The notes below the pieces were generated by a model. That model had not been told where the DNA came from. It made no database searches and saw only the letters and a list, made by a program, of their open reading frames with translations. From NCBI GenBank assembly GCA_021307315.1, contig JAJSPD010000038.1, positions 124,001 through 188,000 of the forward strand: a stretch of 64,000 bases of DNA. The letters are read 5' to 3'. The position numbers were made by a program, and so were the translations under genes. Positions 12,746 through 23,714 of this stretch are shown in pieces; the stretch's first letter is position 1, and each line of letters begins with the position of its first letter. Source of the DNA: Bisporella sp. PMI_857. Taxonomy: Eukaryota > Ascomycota > Leotiomycetes > Helotiales > Helotiaceae.

Positions 12746-14828
12746 GAGATAACGTTCTGACGAATTTGATTCAACTGCTTAGGCAGGCCAGATTTAAGAC
12801 GTGGGGGAATATTGAATTATTGATCTGGGTTAAGGATGTAGAAAGAAAGCATATTGAACAACTCGAATAAATGAAGATATATCCCATGTGCCTCTGGAAC
12901 AGCGGTATATTGCACTCTGTAGAAGTTAATATAGGCGTTGGTCCGAATCTGCTGTCAGCGCATTGTGGCCAGCCTGAAAAGAACCGAAGAACTATTCACC
13001 TTGTGATTTTGCTGCTAATTATTAGCGCACCTATAACAAATTGTTTAAGCACTTTGGATTTTGCATGTTGTACAAACATTTGCTAGTGGCGTATACGTGC
13101 AACATGCAGTCGTGCTCAAGCGAGCTAGGCGAGAAACCCCCTTTTCCATCTGCCGGCAGATTTGTACATATTTCATTTGTGTTTCTTATACTATGTGTCT
13201 TGTAGAGCGCTGGCTCAGATGGTGCATAATACTGTTGATTTGTGTATAGGTCTTGTGGGTATTTGGGGGGAAATATACACTATAACCCATTGTCAGGAGG
13301 CCCACTTCAATGAAGAAGCGAGAGCCAGCTCCGGATGGTCGAGGATTTGAGCTCCTATAGTCTGCTGGCAGATTACAGGGGCTCAGACCGGCTCGTTTCA
13401 TAGAAGCCACCAAATAGTGTCTAGCAATGATGATGCACATGCTTCGCTGAAGAAGTATGATAATGGTTCCCACTTTGCTTGCGAACGGAATTAATGTAGA
13501 CGATCTCGTGGTCTGCCGGAACAGATTGTGGGGCTTCTACAAAATCAATTTTTTTCCTCTTGAAAGACGATTATAAAAGATATATTGCATGCATTATTAT
13601 TCTAATGCCTTTTATGTGCTTAAGTACAGTTTATGACATGGACTTGCCTATTAGTGTACACTTAGAACGTAAAAATGTGTTAAATTAAGTTACTCAAATT
13701 AACTAATTAAAGACTCAAAATAGTGTCTGTTTACAGAGTTTACAACTGTCACACATCCAAATACAGGTGCTATAACAGCTGTTTGTAAGGTATATACAAG
13801 AATTCTAAACTAAGGAGGAAAGGTGTAGTTGATGCTGTAGCATCCCTATATACAGGTATTCAAAAGGGTCACGTGACATGAATAATCGGGCTAGTAAGCG
13901 AGCTAACGAACATTTTGGTAAAAGACGTGACACTGTGGTTATACGACTATTCATGTGCCTAGGATGGTTCTAGAACTATCAGGTTTGAAACAACAATTTT
14001 TAATTAGCAAATATGCCAAAACTAATATTTACAGTGCAATTTTATTTTTATTACAATTACAATTACAGCTTTATAAATTATAATAAAGCAATATTAAGAA
14101 CATCTGCGCCAGGAAGGTGGTTCTCTAATAACTTTTATTTTTAAACCCTTTTTTTTTGGAAATAATTTGCGAGCAATCAATACTTATTTTCTACATGTAA
14201 AAATTAGAAGTAAAATAACTTACTTTGTGTGGGTACACCCGGGTCGGAGTAATTACTTATACTTTAACCTGAGGGCACGCACGCATGTGTTTCATGCGCA
14301 ATGCTTGTTGAGGTTGGTGGATAAGTCTTGATTGATGGTTGATTCTTCATTGTTGTGAGCTCTTGTTCCAAGGGGTTGAGTAGGATCGAGGTCCCACGTT
14401 TCAGGTGCTAGTCACATGATCATAATTACATATAAATGGGTACTAACACTTTGTGTTGTTGCACAATAATGACAAGGTTATGCCATATAATTCATAATGA
14501 ATGAAATGATATTTGCTCATATTATGGCATTTAGTGTAACAGGTTGACAAGTTGTGAGAGCTCTATATTTTTTGTTCTATACTAAGTGCTCCTTGTGCGA
14601 ACATCCATCCTGTTTCTACTACAACTAAGAGTGCTCTTGAAAGTTGTGAAACTAATAGATTCTCAGCGCTCGCATGGGATACATGAGGACAATGCTTGCT
14701 ATAACGAAGATGATGCAAATATAATGGAAACAACCCTGGAGGCCCTTAGTAAACCAACCATATGTGACTGACAAGTAATGGAAGATCCCTCTACTAGCCG
14801 CCATTTGGTGTGGACCTTGTGGTTCGGT
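12746..14828. other. AT-rich gene-free stretch with a dispersed repeat
   Basis: About 2 kb with no supported reading frame; the open frames present are short, start at non-ATG codons and show no family signal. It contains an LTR-like repeat (14306-14448), described separately, and a short stretch at ~13795-13825 resembling one at ~49497. Confidence 0.6.
14306..14448 (+). repeat. LTR-like dispersed repeat, copy A
   Basis: Bases 14375-14448 match 41361-41434 in the same orientation (shared cores include ATCGAGGTCCCAC and CACATGATCATAA), with mostly transition differences. The wider segment begins TGTTG and ends AACA, as copia-type LTRs do, and has a TATA-like ATATAAAT inside. No target-site duplication was found, so the outer edges are only a guess. 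Confidence 0.5.
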
Positions 14829-17063
14829 TCAGCGATAGAACTCAATCTTATGGTAATCCTCCTCCAGTAATGAAAGGACACTACCCTCACCGTAGAATAC
14901 ATTCGCAGATCTAGTTGCAGTCCAAGCCTTCTTAAGTTCGTCTATGCGTATCTTGGGCACGCCCAGGAATTGGCCTAACAAGAAGACACACTTGTAGATA
15001 TGCTTCTTGTAGACGATATCTTCCGGTGCTGGGTTGAGTTCCTCCTTCCAGCCATGTTGGAGCCAAAATTTTAGGGCTTGCCACAAGACACTGTCATGTC
15101 CACGATTCACAAGAACACGGTAGAGCTCCTCGGAGACCGGATCATTAGAATTTACATTCTCGCAGATCATTTTGGTCAGGCAGATGCAGAAGTATCGAAC
15201 AGAGCACCCCTTGCGAGGAATGGGTCTGCTGTGGGAACTTTCGCGTTTAGCCACGAGAATGTCATTGAGGGTTGGAAAGCTCTCCGGGAGCGCCTTCAAC
15301 AATGCTCCGGAGATTTCGATGAAGTCATTCTCCTTGAGTTGCAATTGAAGACTCTCTTTTCTGTCCTCATAGAAGATGACGAGGCCAGTATGGTTAGTAA
15401 ATGATGCGCTTCGACGAATTCTCTTCACAGGCTCTTTGTTGGTTCGACCAGATGTGTCTGACAACTCTTGTTTTCTCTTCGCAATCAAAAACACAGAGAC
15501 TGGGATGTCAACAGGGAATAACTCTGAAGCGCTCGCATTCTGATCGTTTGGGGAGATTCTGCTAACAGTATCTGTGGATCCTTGACTTTCCTGGAGAGAC
15601 TCAGCTTCGGCTTCTAGCTTTGTTTTGGCGGTGCTTAATTGCAGTTGAGATATGATTTCGGGTTGGGCAATTGTGCCGTAGAGCTTGCCTGACTCATCTA
15701 TTATGGGTTTCTGTTGTAGAGATACAGAGTTATCATTCGCCTTGATGTGTGGCTTGGAAGGAGATGCTGAGATGGCCTCAATTTCTGGCCCAGAGGGAAT
15801 CACGATAGCATCACCTTGCCGCTCCACACATTTGGTCAAGGCGATGACTGATTCTTGACCAGATTCGGAAGGAATATTGAAAATGTCGTTTTGTTGTCCC
15901 TCATCTCGTGGAAAAGCCATTAGCGTATCATCAATGAACTCTGCCCGTAGAAGACTGCCCAGTCTTGTAATTCCTATTTTAATATCTTTTAGATCGATGC
16001 GTTTCATCCTTTCGTGCTTGATCTTCTCAAGACTTTTCTCTAGTGGGTTTTGACTACCATTGATCCACGCCACCAAGACTTTCGTGATCAGATCTAGATG
16101 AGGGTGTTTGATGAGTCTGCGAGCATCGTGGCTTAGAACCCCGTCCTTATCAACATGGAACCAAAGGAGATTGTCAATCTTGACGTGGAGAACCGAACGA
16201 GCTCGTGACTTTTTACTCTTAGGCATACGTCCCCGCTCGCAAGTGATGAATTCATCACAAATAGTTGAGAGAGCCCGGAAATTCTTGTCGGAAATTGCAT
16301 CAGTATCAGCTGCTTTAGACTTGTTGTTTGGTAGCAACGCCATTGCCTGGAACTTAACCTGGTGATCAGGACCAAGGGCCTGCTTTTGAGGAGTAAGGTG
16401 AACGATCTGATGATTGGGATGGGCAACACTATATATCATGAGTGGATACTTCAGAAGTGTCGTGGTAACAGTGTTGCACACTAAGTCACTGATGATACGA
16501 ATTCTAAATATTACTTACCTCGAATTGAGAGATTCTGCACCATCGACAACCCTCATGTGAGCGCGGCTGTTCTTGACCCACGATGCAAGTTTGGCGAGGC
16601 TTGGGGTGTCTAATGACACTTGCAATGGCATCTGCTGCTCCTTCATGATCATGAGCGAAGGTACTGGGTAAAGCCTTTCTGCTGCGTCAAGTGCACGATT
16701 CCAAGAACCACGGAATGAATCTAAATCATCCTGCCTAAGGGTTTGGCGGATTGCTTGAGATTCAAGCCATAATATATGTTCCAAAGTGCGTGGGACAAGC
16801 AATTCCAGCGCTTCCTTCCTAGCAGCTGCGAAGCTGGCGTTATCCGATTCGACTTTTGAGTCTATTGTCTTCTCTGAAATGGCGATCAATGTGAACGGAA
16901 CCTTTGCCATCGCATTATAGAGATGGTACATCAACTTAATACAAGCGCCGCCATGCTGGTTATCTATTCGTCCGGCCGTCACATTGATGATATGAGGAAG
17001 CTCTTCAAGGACAACTACCCGAGTTTCCACGTACATCCGCTTCTTTAAACGGTTGTGGTCCAT
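14829..17063 (-). CDS. Unrecognised nuclear-looking protein, 714 residues
   Basis: I do not recognise this family. Two exons (17063-16519 and 16428-14829) join across a 90-nt intron (gtaagt donor, atatatag acceptor, phase 2); reading exon 1 straight on gives a stop at once, and the splice restores one long frame. The start is a true ATG (MDHNRLKKR). The protein is hydrophilic, with no signal peptide or membrane helix. Basic clusters KSKKSRAR (after the splice) and KEPVKRIRRS (mid C-half) look like nuclear localisation signals. The middle is Ser/Gln-rich and probably disordered; the C-terminal ~130 residues are compact (RYFCICLTKMICENV, ALKFWLQHGWKEEL, HIYKCVFLLGQFLGV). A gtaagt donor on the minus strand at 17224-17229 suggests a spliced leader, or an extra coding exon, upstream. 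Confidence 0.7.
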
Positions 17064-19138
17064 CTCTGCCTCGAAGGGGCTGAAGCGACGCCGAGGCTGA
17101 GGCGGTTTTTATACTGCTTTGAATCGATTTTTCGTAATGTAAAACCCTGGCTGTAACAAGGTGTAAGTCGGGCTGAAGATTGATACATTTATGGAGGAAT
17201 ATCAAAAGATATATCTGTGATATACTTACCTAAAGTGTGCTCCGAAGTGAGTCGAATCGAAATATCGGTGGAGGATGAGAAAATATAGGTTGTAAGGAAG
17301 AGAATTGGAGGAGACCGACTTTGGCTATTTAACTTGGGGTCGTTCCTGATATTTGAGATCTGACAAAACTAGTGAATAAATGTAAGCCTTGATTGAGAAT
17401 TGAATAGGCAGCACAACCTCTGGCACATAACATTAAGCAATACTGGTCATTTAAAGCCTCAAGGCAATGGTAGAGCTCTGGGTCAACAAGGAGATGATCT
17501 AGAATAAATGTATAAACGCAGTTATAATTTTGGTGGTGGAAGTCGATGGAGACTCTAATCTTGTCGTTGTTTCCATATTCACTACTCAAGATACTCCGCT
17601 TCGAGGCCCGAGGCTCTCATGCTAGCTTCGAGCTATGGTGATTATGTTTAGAGAGATTCCTTACTCGGCACCGACTTTATGCTGATTTTGACCCTGTTTA
17701 AGTGGTCACGTTAGATTGAAACAAATTGGACAGAGAGGAAACGAGTAGTCCTCCATACTCATACATCATCTTCTGCATGTTACAATTTGCTCAAATTCCT
17801 GGACCGGCAACATTGGATATCTAATCCTGGGCGAGAAGCCTGCAGAAAGGGCTCGTAGTAACACCACCTCTGATGATCCAGAACTTGTAGATTCTGTTAG
17901 GGGATTTCTCTTGGGGACCTCATTTTCCACTTTGATATTATTTCGCTAGGTACACTTCAAATGAAGAAAATAGAACATGCAAAATTCTCACGAACCTATC
18001 GGAAAGCTTATAAACAATAGCCAGGCTATGATCTCATAATAATCAACCTGGAAAGCCGGTACTAATGTTCTTTGCCAGAGTAGAATTTCACACTAGCTTG
18101 AAAGAACTACATCTCCTGAAAAGCCTCGCGGCAAGATATGAAAGATGGGATTATAAAGAGGTCATGATTTGTTTTGGATAACCTGATTTCGATGTAAGGC
18201 TGCTACGGAAGACAGGTTGCCATGCCTGTTCACGTTGCATTGTGATAAGGAAAGAAGGAACGATTTATCAAACAAGAGGAGATGAAAGAGCCCGAAACAG
18301 TGCAACTAGCTGGAAATCATAGGTTGGAGCTGGCTAGAGATGGTGCAATGCAACTGGAATCAGTGAGTCAGCGCCAGCTCTATCCAATCCGCCGTAATAG
18401 GACCATTGCAAAGGAGTTAAGTACCAGAAATTCAGTTTTAAACTAGCAGAACCCAGTTAATCAAACACGCAGCTTAACCAAAGTCAGGTTGGACAGCAGA
18501 CCTTGAGATATTGGACATAGGTGGTGTTGACTACTTGCGTAACGCATCATACCTGTCTTGTTGGCGTTTCGTATAACTGGTAGACACAAATATAAACTCA
18601 GTCCATATCCAGCCTTCAAAGTAAAAGTAATAAATGAAACATGGAGATCTTGTAGCTGACTCTCGATCTGGGATTTCCGATGATACTTAAATCAGAGCTT
18701 TGTTATAAGAGTGGGAAAATGCTAAACATCAGGAAATAAAAGCATTTGTCGACTGTTGATTTGCGTCATTGTAAAATAGTGTTTACGCATTGCGCCGATG
18801 CCTACGACCCTGTGAAGTGATTCAATATTTTGACTTGAAGCATATTTATAGGCAATGGTGGGAGTATTATCATGATCTATGACGAGTAAAGGCAATTTTT
18901 GTGGTAATTTTACCAAAGCTTTTGTGCTATTTTCGCTATCTCTAAAGTACTGTGCTCTTAACAAAACTTTTCGCCCCAATGCTATGACAGAGTCTGGGCC
19001 GAAGTACTTCACGGCCCCCAAACTAAGTCTGCGACTAACGACAAAGAAAAGCAACTAGAACGCCATCAAACAATACTGGTTTTTAACACACTTGGCATCT
19101 GTTACCTTCCCCAAATCACTTGAAATATCAGGAATTCT
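17064..19138. other. Long spacer without a supported gene
   Basis: Holds the likely leader and promoter of the minus-strand gene at 14829-17063. A 110-codon minus-strand open frame at 18722-19054 and one at 17329-17589 lack an ATG start and any recognisable family; I see no gene here. Confidence 0.5.
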
Positions 19139-19726
19139 TTAAGCCTCAAATTCCACTTCACGTCTCTCTTTCACAGCCGAAACGCCGTGGTGCTCAAGGT
19201 CCTTTTGGCACCCAGCGCATGGGGGCTTGAAATCATGCCCAATAACCTTCTTTCCCTTCTTAATCTCGCCATATGCAGCAATGGTTCCACCTTTAACATC
19301 ATGTCCGTCCGCTTTGGCGTTGGCAATAGCGCCCATCTCCGCGCATCTCCCCTTGTTGCCGAGCTTACAGCCGTTAGGAGCCACATCCTTGGTATGATCA
19401 CTTGGTCCATCAGGGCCACCTTTGACCGAAGAAGAGACATATGTTCCGACATTAGGGATGTGGAGGGCGGCACCGGTGGCTGGAGGCTTCTTCTTATCTT
19501 CTTTGGCTTGGGCGACTGCTTTCTCGTAGGTATCTTTCGCTTGTTCTTTCAAAACGGGGGATGATGGTGGGGTGTTGGGAGAATGTGGCCCAGCGGAGTA
19601 AGAGTGGGAGGTACCACCATCGTGAGTATTGAGAGTTAGCTTTGTAGGTTTGGCGATAGGTGATGCAACGATGTAAGAGGTAAAGAGGAAGAGGAGGAGT
19701 AAGAGTTGAGAGAGACGGGAAAGCAT
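19139..19726 (-). CDS. Small secreted protein with deaminase-like zinc motif
   Basis: Intronless, 195 residues, true ATG. Residues 1-21 are a clear signal peptide (long Leu run, cleavage after a VAS-type site), so the product should enter the secretory path. A Pro/Ser/Lys-rich linker (about 40-85) follows. The C-terminal ~80 residues contain C-A-E at 128-130 and P-P-C-x-x-C at 169-173, separated by a predicted helix and strands. That is the C/H-A-E ... P-C-x-x-C arrangement of the cytidine-deaminase superfamily, in which the two motifs hold the catalytic zinc and the Glu moves the proton. Spacing and the short fold resemble the secreted/polymorphic-toxin type deaminases (YwqJ-like). Function is inferred from motif only; substrate, activity and any role as effector or antagonistic protein are unknown. 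A TATA box lies ~195 nt upstream. Confidence 0.72.
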   Translation of the reverse strand: MLSRLSQLLLLLFLFTSYIVASPIAKPTKLTLNTHDGGTSHSYSAGPHSPNTPPSSPVLKEQAKDTYEKAVAQAKEDKKKPPATGAALHIPNVGTYVSSSVKGGPDGPSDHTKDVAPNGCKLGNKGRCAEMGAIANAKADGHDVKGGTIAAYGEIKKGKKVIGHDFKPPCAGCQKDLEHHGVSAVKERREVEFEA

Positions 19727-21006
19727 ATTGGACTATGAAATATTTGTTGGTGCAGTAACTGTTGTTCTTGGCAATGACGATAATACTCAAACACGTCCCG
19801 TAGGAGTTCTGTAGAGAGTTGAAGAGACGCAAGTATTGGGGAAAAAAAGGAGACTTCCTTTTAGAAATTGAAGAGTTTGATGTATTTGGAGTGATTTGGA
19901 GAGAGAGCTTCTATGAGCCTTTATATACACGAACAGGAAACAATCAAAACCTGGAAGGAATTGAAGGAGCAGCAAACTGTAGGAATAAGCTAAGATCAAA
20001 ATGAGAACCTCAAAGTTGAAAGTCGTTTCGAGATATGTTGCGGATTACGTTGCAAGCCTATTCGGCGAGGAAGGTTGTGAGATGGATCGGAGCATAGGAA
20101 GAGACAAAGCACAGCGCAGAAAATTGTGGAATAGGAAACGAATAGCGTGAGAGGAGAATAGAATGGGAGAAGAGGAGGCATAGTATAGGAATAGACGAAG
20201 ACAAAGGATAAACCAAGACGAAAATGATCCTAATTCTTTGCGTTCTTTAGTATGGAAAAATTGATTGGCATGCAGCAATACGTATAGGAACGGGAAAAAA
20301 GGTCAAAGCCACCACCAATTGCTGCACCACCATTATCCACAGAAGTAAGACTTCTATGTTACCTTGGCAGGGGTGGCTTAATACAGATGTAAAATTTCGC
20401 GATAATAAATGCCTGGTGATGTGAGTTTTCGGGATCTCATGACTGTATGGAGTGTTTGGTGAGTGCAACAGAGAGTATTGGTGTTTTTTAAAGGTGATTG
20501 ACCACGATGCGTGATTAGGTAACCGGATCAGGCAGTTTATTGAATGCCTCAATCACAAGGCGTGAATATCCTTATTCTATTTAACCTTATTATATGTGTC
20601 TTGGCGCTTGCTTGCCTTGTCGAAACGGGAGGCTTTGCCTTTACTATATCAACTTCCCGTCTTCCCCCAGATACTTACTGCGCCACATCCCATCATACCT
20701 ACGGCAGTAGCCGCAGATCCCAGCCCTAGTCATCCTCAAGGAATCTAACCTACCAGCCCAGAAATCCACAGTATTAAGCCGACTTCAGCTCCATCCCACT
20801 CGGATGCTTCTATTATTGTTTTTGCACTTTCACCTTCTTACTGCCCTGAACATATCATCGTCCATCCGCTAAAGGACAAAACCTCTGATACCTTTACTTT
20901 CTACCCTTAGGGTCCTTTAATATCGAATTCCCGTTTCGCACTCCATTCTACAGCTAGCCCTATAGCAACGAGTTCTGCCCAAGCCAATTACTCTCTGTAT
21001 GAAGCA
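19727..21006. other. Divergent promoter region
   Basis: Shared upstream DNA of the secreted deaminase-like gene (-) and the F-box-like gene (+). Short open frames here are low-complexity or start without ATG. No gene recognised. Confidence 0.5.
19921..19927 (-). promoter_or_regulatory. TATA-box candidate for the secreted deaminase-like gene
   Basis: TATATAA on the minus strand, ~195 nt before the ATG at 19726; distance allows a leader of about 160 nt. Position only, no expression evidence. Confidence 0.4.
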
Positions 21007-22620
21007 ATGGCAGGTCGGAACTTCCTCGACCTTCCCGAAGCCGCCAGGTTAAGGATATACAAATTTTCTGGCCTAGTCAGATCATGTCCGGTAGACCTCA
21101 CGCCGGACCAAGCATCTTCAGTCACGTGGCATTCTCGAGGAGACCCTGAAGCCCGAAATATATGCTATTATCAACTGAGGAGTAGCGGGAAGAACAAACT
21201 TGGTGGTCGCTTTCGCGATTGTGTATGCGAGAGATTTCCAACGGAACTGCTTTTGGTGTCGAAGGCCATATATAAGGACGCACATGGTGTGTTATATGGC
21301 AAGAATAAATTTGTTCTACGTGCACACCAAGCTAGCCATCTTGCTGCAATTGCAACCATGACTCCCCAAGCAATATCAGCTATGACATCCCTCCTTATCC
21401 GTCTGAACTGCTGGCCATGTCCCTGGGGCCACGATTACCTCCATCCTACGAAGCCCACATGCTACATCTGCTCCGCAGCTCTGGAAGACTGTGACCCTAT
21501 CCTTGATCTCAATACCCAAGACGGGCAAGAAATGGCCAACCTTTGGAGAAAGCTATGTTCGCATCTCTTTACCCATATTACGCCTGACCAGCTGGACCTC
21601 ACATTTATTTGTGATACCGGGTCACAATCAGACGCAGAACAAATCACTGCCCCTCTAACGATGTTGCCCCTACTCAAAAAATGCACAATCCGTCTCGGCC
21701 GCTCTCCAAATCCTGTCTTAAACTCCATTTCACGTGATGTCTCCAAAAAATTGACGCAAGAATTCATCCCCCAAAAGTCCTTCCCTTTCGAAAGTCTTCC
21801 TCGGGAACTTCGTCTTCAAATCCTCAATTATACCCATCTTGGTGCACTTGGCGCCTACCATCCGAAGTTCTCAGTCTTCCATGTCGAACAGAATAAATTA
21901 ATCTATGGCCAATCAGAACAAATCGACCGGCCAATTTGTTGTTCTAAATGCACGCACACATTCGCCGACTGTTGCTGCCCTACCGCCTACCCATCGTATT
22001 CCACGTCTTGCGATTGCAGACTAATGCCTTGGGATTTATTCACCGTTAGCAAACAAATGCAGGCCGACGCATTCGAAGTTTTCTATTCTAAAAACATATT
22101 CGAATTCTGTCAAGACCCGCTTACTACCCTCTCATTCTTTCAGTCCCTTCCTCCCAGCTCACTCCCCTTCATCCATAGAATGAAGTTCCGCTTCTCAGAA
22201 GAACAATTAGAGGAATGGGATGAGGAGGGGTGGAATGAGAAATGGACCGAGCTAGTGGAGTATATCAAATCAAACATGAACTTGCTGAGATTGGAGATCA
22301 CAATTGATCTGAAGCAGGTGTTTGAATTGTTCTTGTTTCAAGATGATAATCCGGATTTGGAAGAGGATATGAGATTTATAGATGAGATTTACTGGCATGT
22401 GGCCACTACGCTGAGTATGTTGGAAAGATTAAAGAATGTCAAGTTTGAATTAGGATGGTGGAAGGACATGAAGGGATTGCTGGAACAGAGGGTCCTGGAA
22501 GAGAGGTGGAAGGGTGAGCTAGGGAGGGTAGAGAATGGACCAGAGACGCAGTGGGATGCACCGAGTTGGCGGGTGAAGGAGATAGAAAACCTGGGGGTTA
22601 GCGAGGAAATCCTAGCCTAG
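21007..22620 (+). CDS. Protein with two F-box-like modules
   Basis: Single exon, ATG at 21007, 537 residues. The protein is an internal duplication. Module 1 begins LPEAARLRIYKFSGLV (residues ~9-24) and continues to ELLLVSKAIYKDAHGVLYGKNKFVL; module 2 begins LPRELRLQILNYTHLG (~264-279) and continues to DLFTVSKQMQADAFEVFYSKNIFEF. Each LPxELRxxIY/LN start plus VSKxxxxDAxxVxYxKNxFxF is the pattern of the fungal F-box-like families with a conserved trailing region. Both modules contain Cys-rich inserts (CICCSAALEDC-type and CCSKCTHTFADCCC), perhaps metal-binding. True F-box proteins recruit substrates to SCF ubiquitin ligases; whether this one binds Skp1 is not shown. The C-terminal third is acidic and Trp-rich. 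Confidence 0.8.
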   Translation: MAGRNFLDLPEAARLRIYKFSGLVRSCPVDLTPDQASSVTWHSRGDPEARNICYYQLRSSGKNKLGGRFRDCVCERFPTELLLVSKAIYKDAHGVLYGKNKFVLRAHQASHLAAIATMTPQAISAMTSLLIRLNCWPCPWGHDYLHPTKPTCYICSAALEDCDPILDLNTQDGQEMANLWRKLCSHLFTHITPDQLDLTFICDTGSQSDAEQITAPLTMLPLLKKCTIRLGRSPNPVLNSISRDVSKKLTQEFIPQKSFPFESLPRELRLQILNYTHLGALGAYHPKFSVFHVEQNKLIYGQSEQIDRPICCSKCTHTFADCCCPTAYPSYSTSCDCRLMPWDLFTVSKQMQADAFEVFYSKNIFEFCQDPLTTLSFFQSLPPSSLPFIHRMKFRFSEEQLEEWDEEGWNEKWTELVEYIKSNMNLLRLEITIDLKQVFELFLFQDDNPDLEEDMRFIDEIYWHVATTLSMLERLKNVKFELGWWKDMKGLLEQRVLEERWKGELGRVENGPETQWDAPSWRVKEIENLGVSEEILA

Positions 22621-23452
22621 ATATTCAATGCACAAGCTTTATGATGCATTGCTGGGGCACTAGCCGTATGCAATATTCTTCTACATAAAGTATTTCAAGT
22701 ATTGTACAAGCGGACTTTCTAACACATTATTGATATAATATAGTAAATATTATGTCTTGGAATGAGTACCAGGGCGGTAGCGCTCATGATTATAAGAGAG
22801 GACCAAGTCTCTCGAATAATAAAACGGTGTAGGGCTCGAAATGCGCCTTATGACTTACGCTAGAGCATTAATAGTACCTAAGCTTACTAAAGTGAAAAGT
22901 ACCATGCAGCTTTAAACTACTGTAAGTAGTTCTAAGACCGGTGTTTTATGCTTCACGTGGGCTGTACATAGCCGAACACCACCATGTTAAGGATAGTTTA
23001 ATGATGATAAATCAAAAGAATAAGTTTAAACTTCAAAATAAACATACTAGCAGCTATCCCTTCTTTAAAGCTTGTTGTTTTTCTAATATTTTAAAACTGC
23101 TCAACCCATACCAGATATACCGTATAAGGACAATACAGTCTCGTAGGTGTCCTGTTTTGTAAGCACAAGGCTACTCGCTGGAACTGCCTCGGTACCACAA
23201 GGCCGCTAATCCGTGTTGGGCATAGAATGACGGCATCAGTATTCACATGTGAAATGGGCACCATTGATGACTTCAGCCAGTCACGAGGCTGGGAATGGTC
23301 AAAAACAGGTGCACATGATAGAATGGTGGAGGCCGAAAGAAAAAAAAAAAGGGATCCGGGGCAGGAGACAAGTAGACAAGTCAAGTATGGGGGAAGGGGG
23401 GGGTGCAGGTTGCAGGCATAGGCGGAGAGGCTGAATGCGGGTTTGGAGGGGA

Positions 23453-23467
23453 GGGGGGGGGGGGGGG
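23453..23467. repeat. Run of 15 G
   Basis: Uninterrupted G homopolymer about 250 nt before the ATG of the cytochrome b5/acyl-CoA dehydrogenase gene. Length may vary by sequencing error. Confidence 0.85.
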
Positions 23468-23583
23468 ATAGGATGCTGGAAAGATGGTAGCAGTCGGTAA
23501 TAAGCATGTGAAGAGAAAGCCCTTAAAAACTCCCGCGACATCACCGAAATTTCCTCTATTTCCTTCTACTATTTCTACTACTC

Positions 23584-23621
23584 CTTCATCATCATCATCT
23601 TCTTCTTCTTCTTCTCCTCCT
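23584..23621. repeat. CAT/CTT trinucleotide microsatellite in a 5' leader
   Basis: Consecutive CAT then CTT units followed by CTC/CTT variants, ~95-130 nt before the ATG at 23715; pyrimidine-rich tracts are common in fungal leaders and core promoters. Confidence 0.8.
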
Positions 23622-23714
23622 GCACAACACTAGCAGCAAGGAGATCCAGTTCTCTTGTGTTTTTAAACATAGACAATTCAATCATCACCCCCAAATAGAT
23701 CCGCATTCCGCATC

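Larger units (their letters stand above)
22621..23714. other. Intergenic with low-complexity tracts
   Basis: No supported gene. Contains an A11 run near 23340, a run of 15 G, and a trinucleotide repeat immediately upstream of the cytochrome b5 fusion gene. Confidence 0.55.

Noticed and set aside
13300..13360. tRNA-like B-box near GGTCGAGGATTTGAG
   Set aside because: No matching A-box or cloverleaf arms could be built.
13795..13825. Similarity of TCTAAACTAAGGA stretch to ~49497
   Set aside because: Only ~30 bp; too short to define a repeat without a genome search.
18722..19054. 110-codon minus-strand frame
   Set aside because: Starts without ATG, no recognisable domain or splice context.
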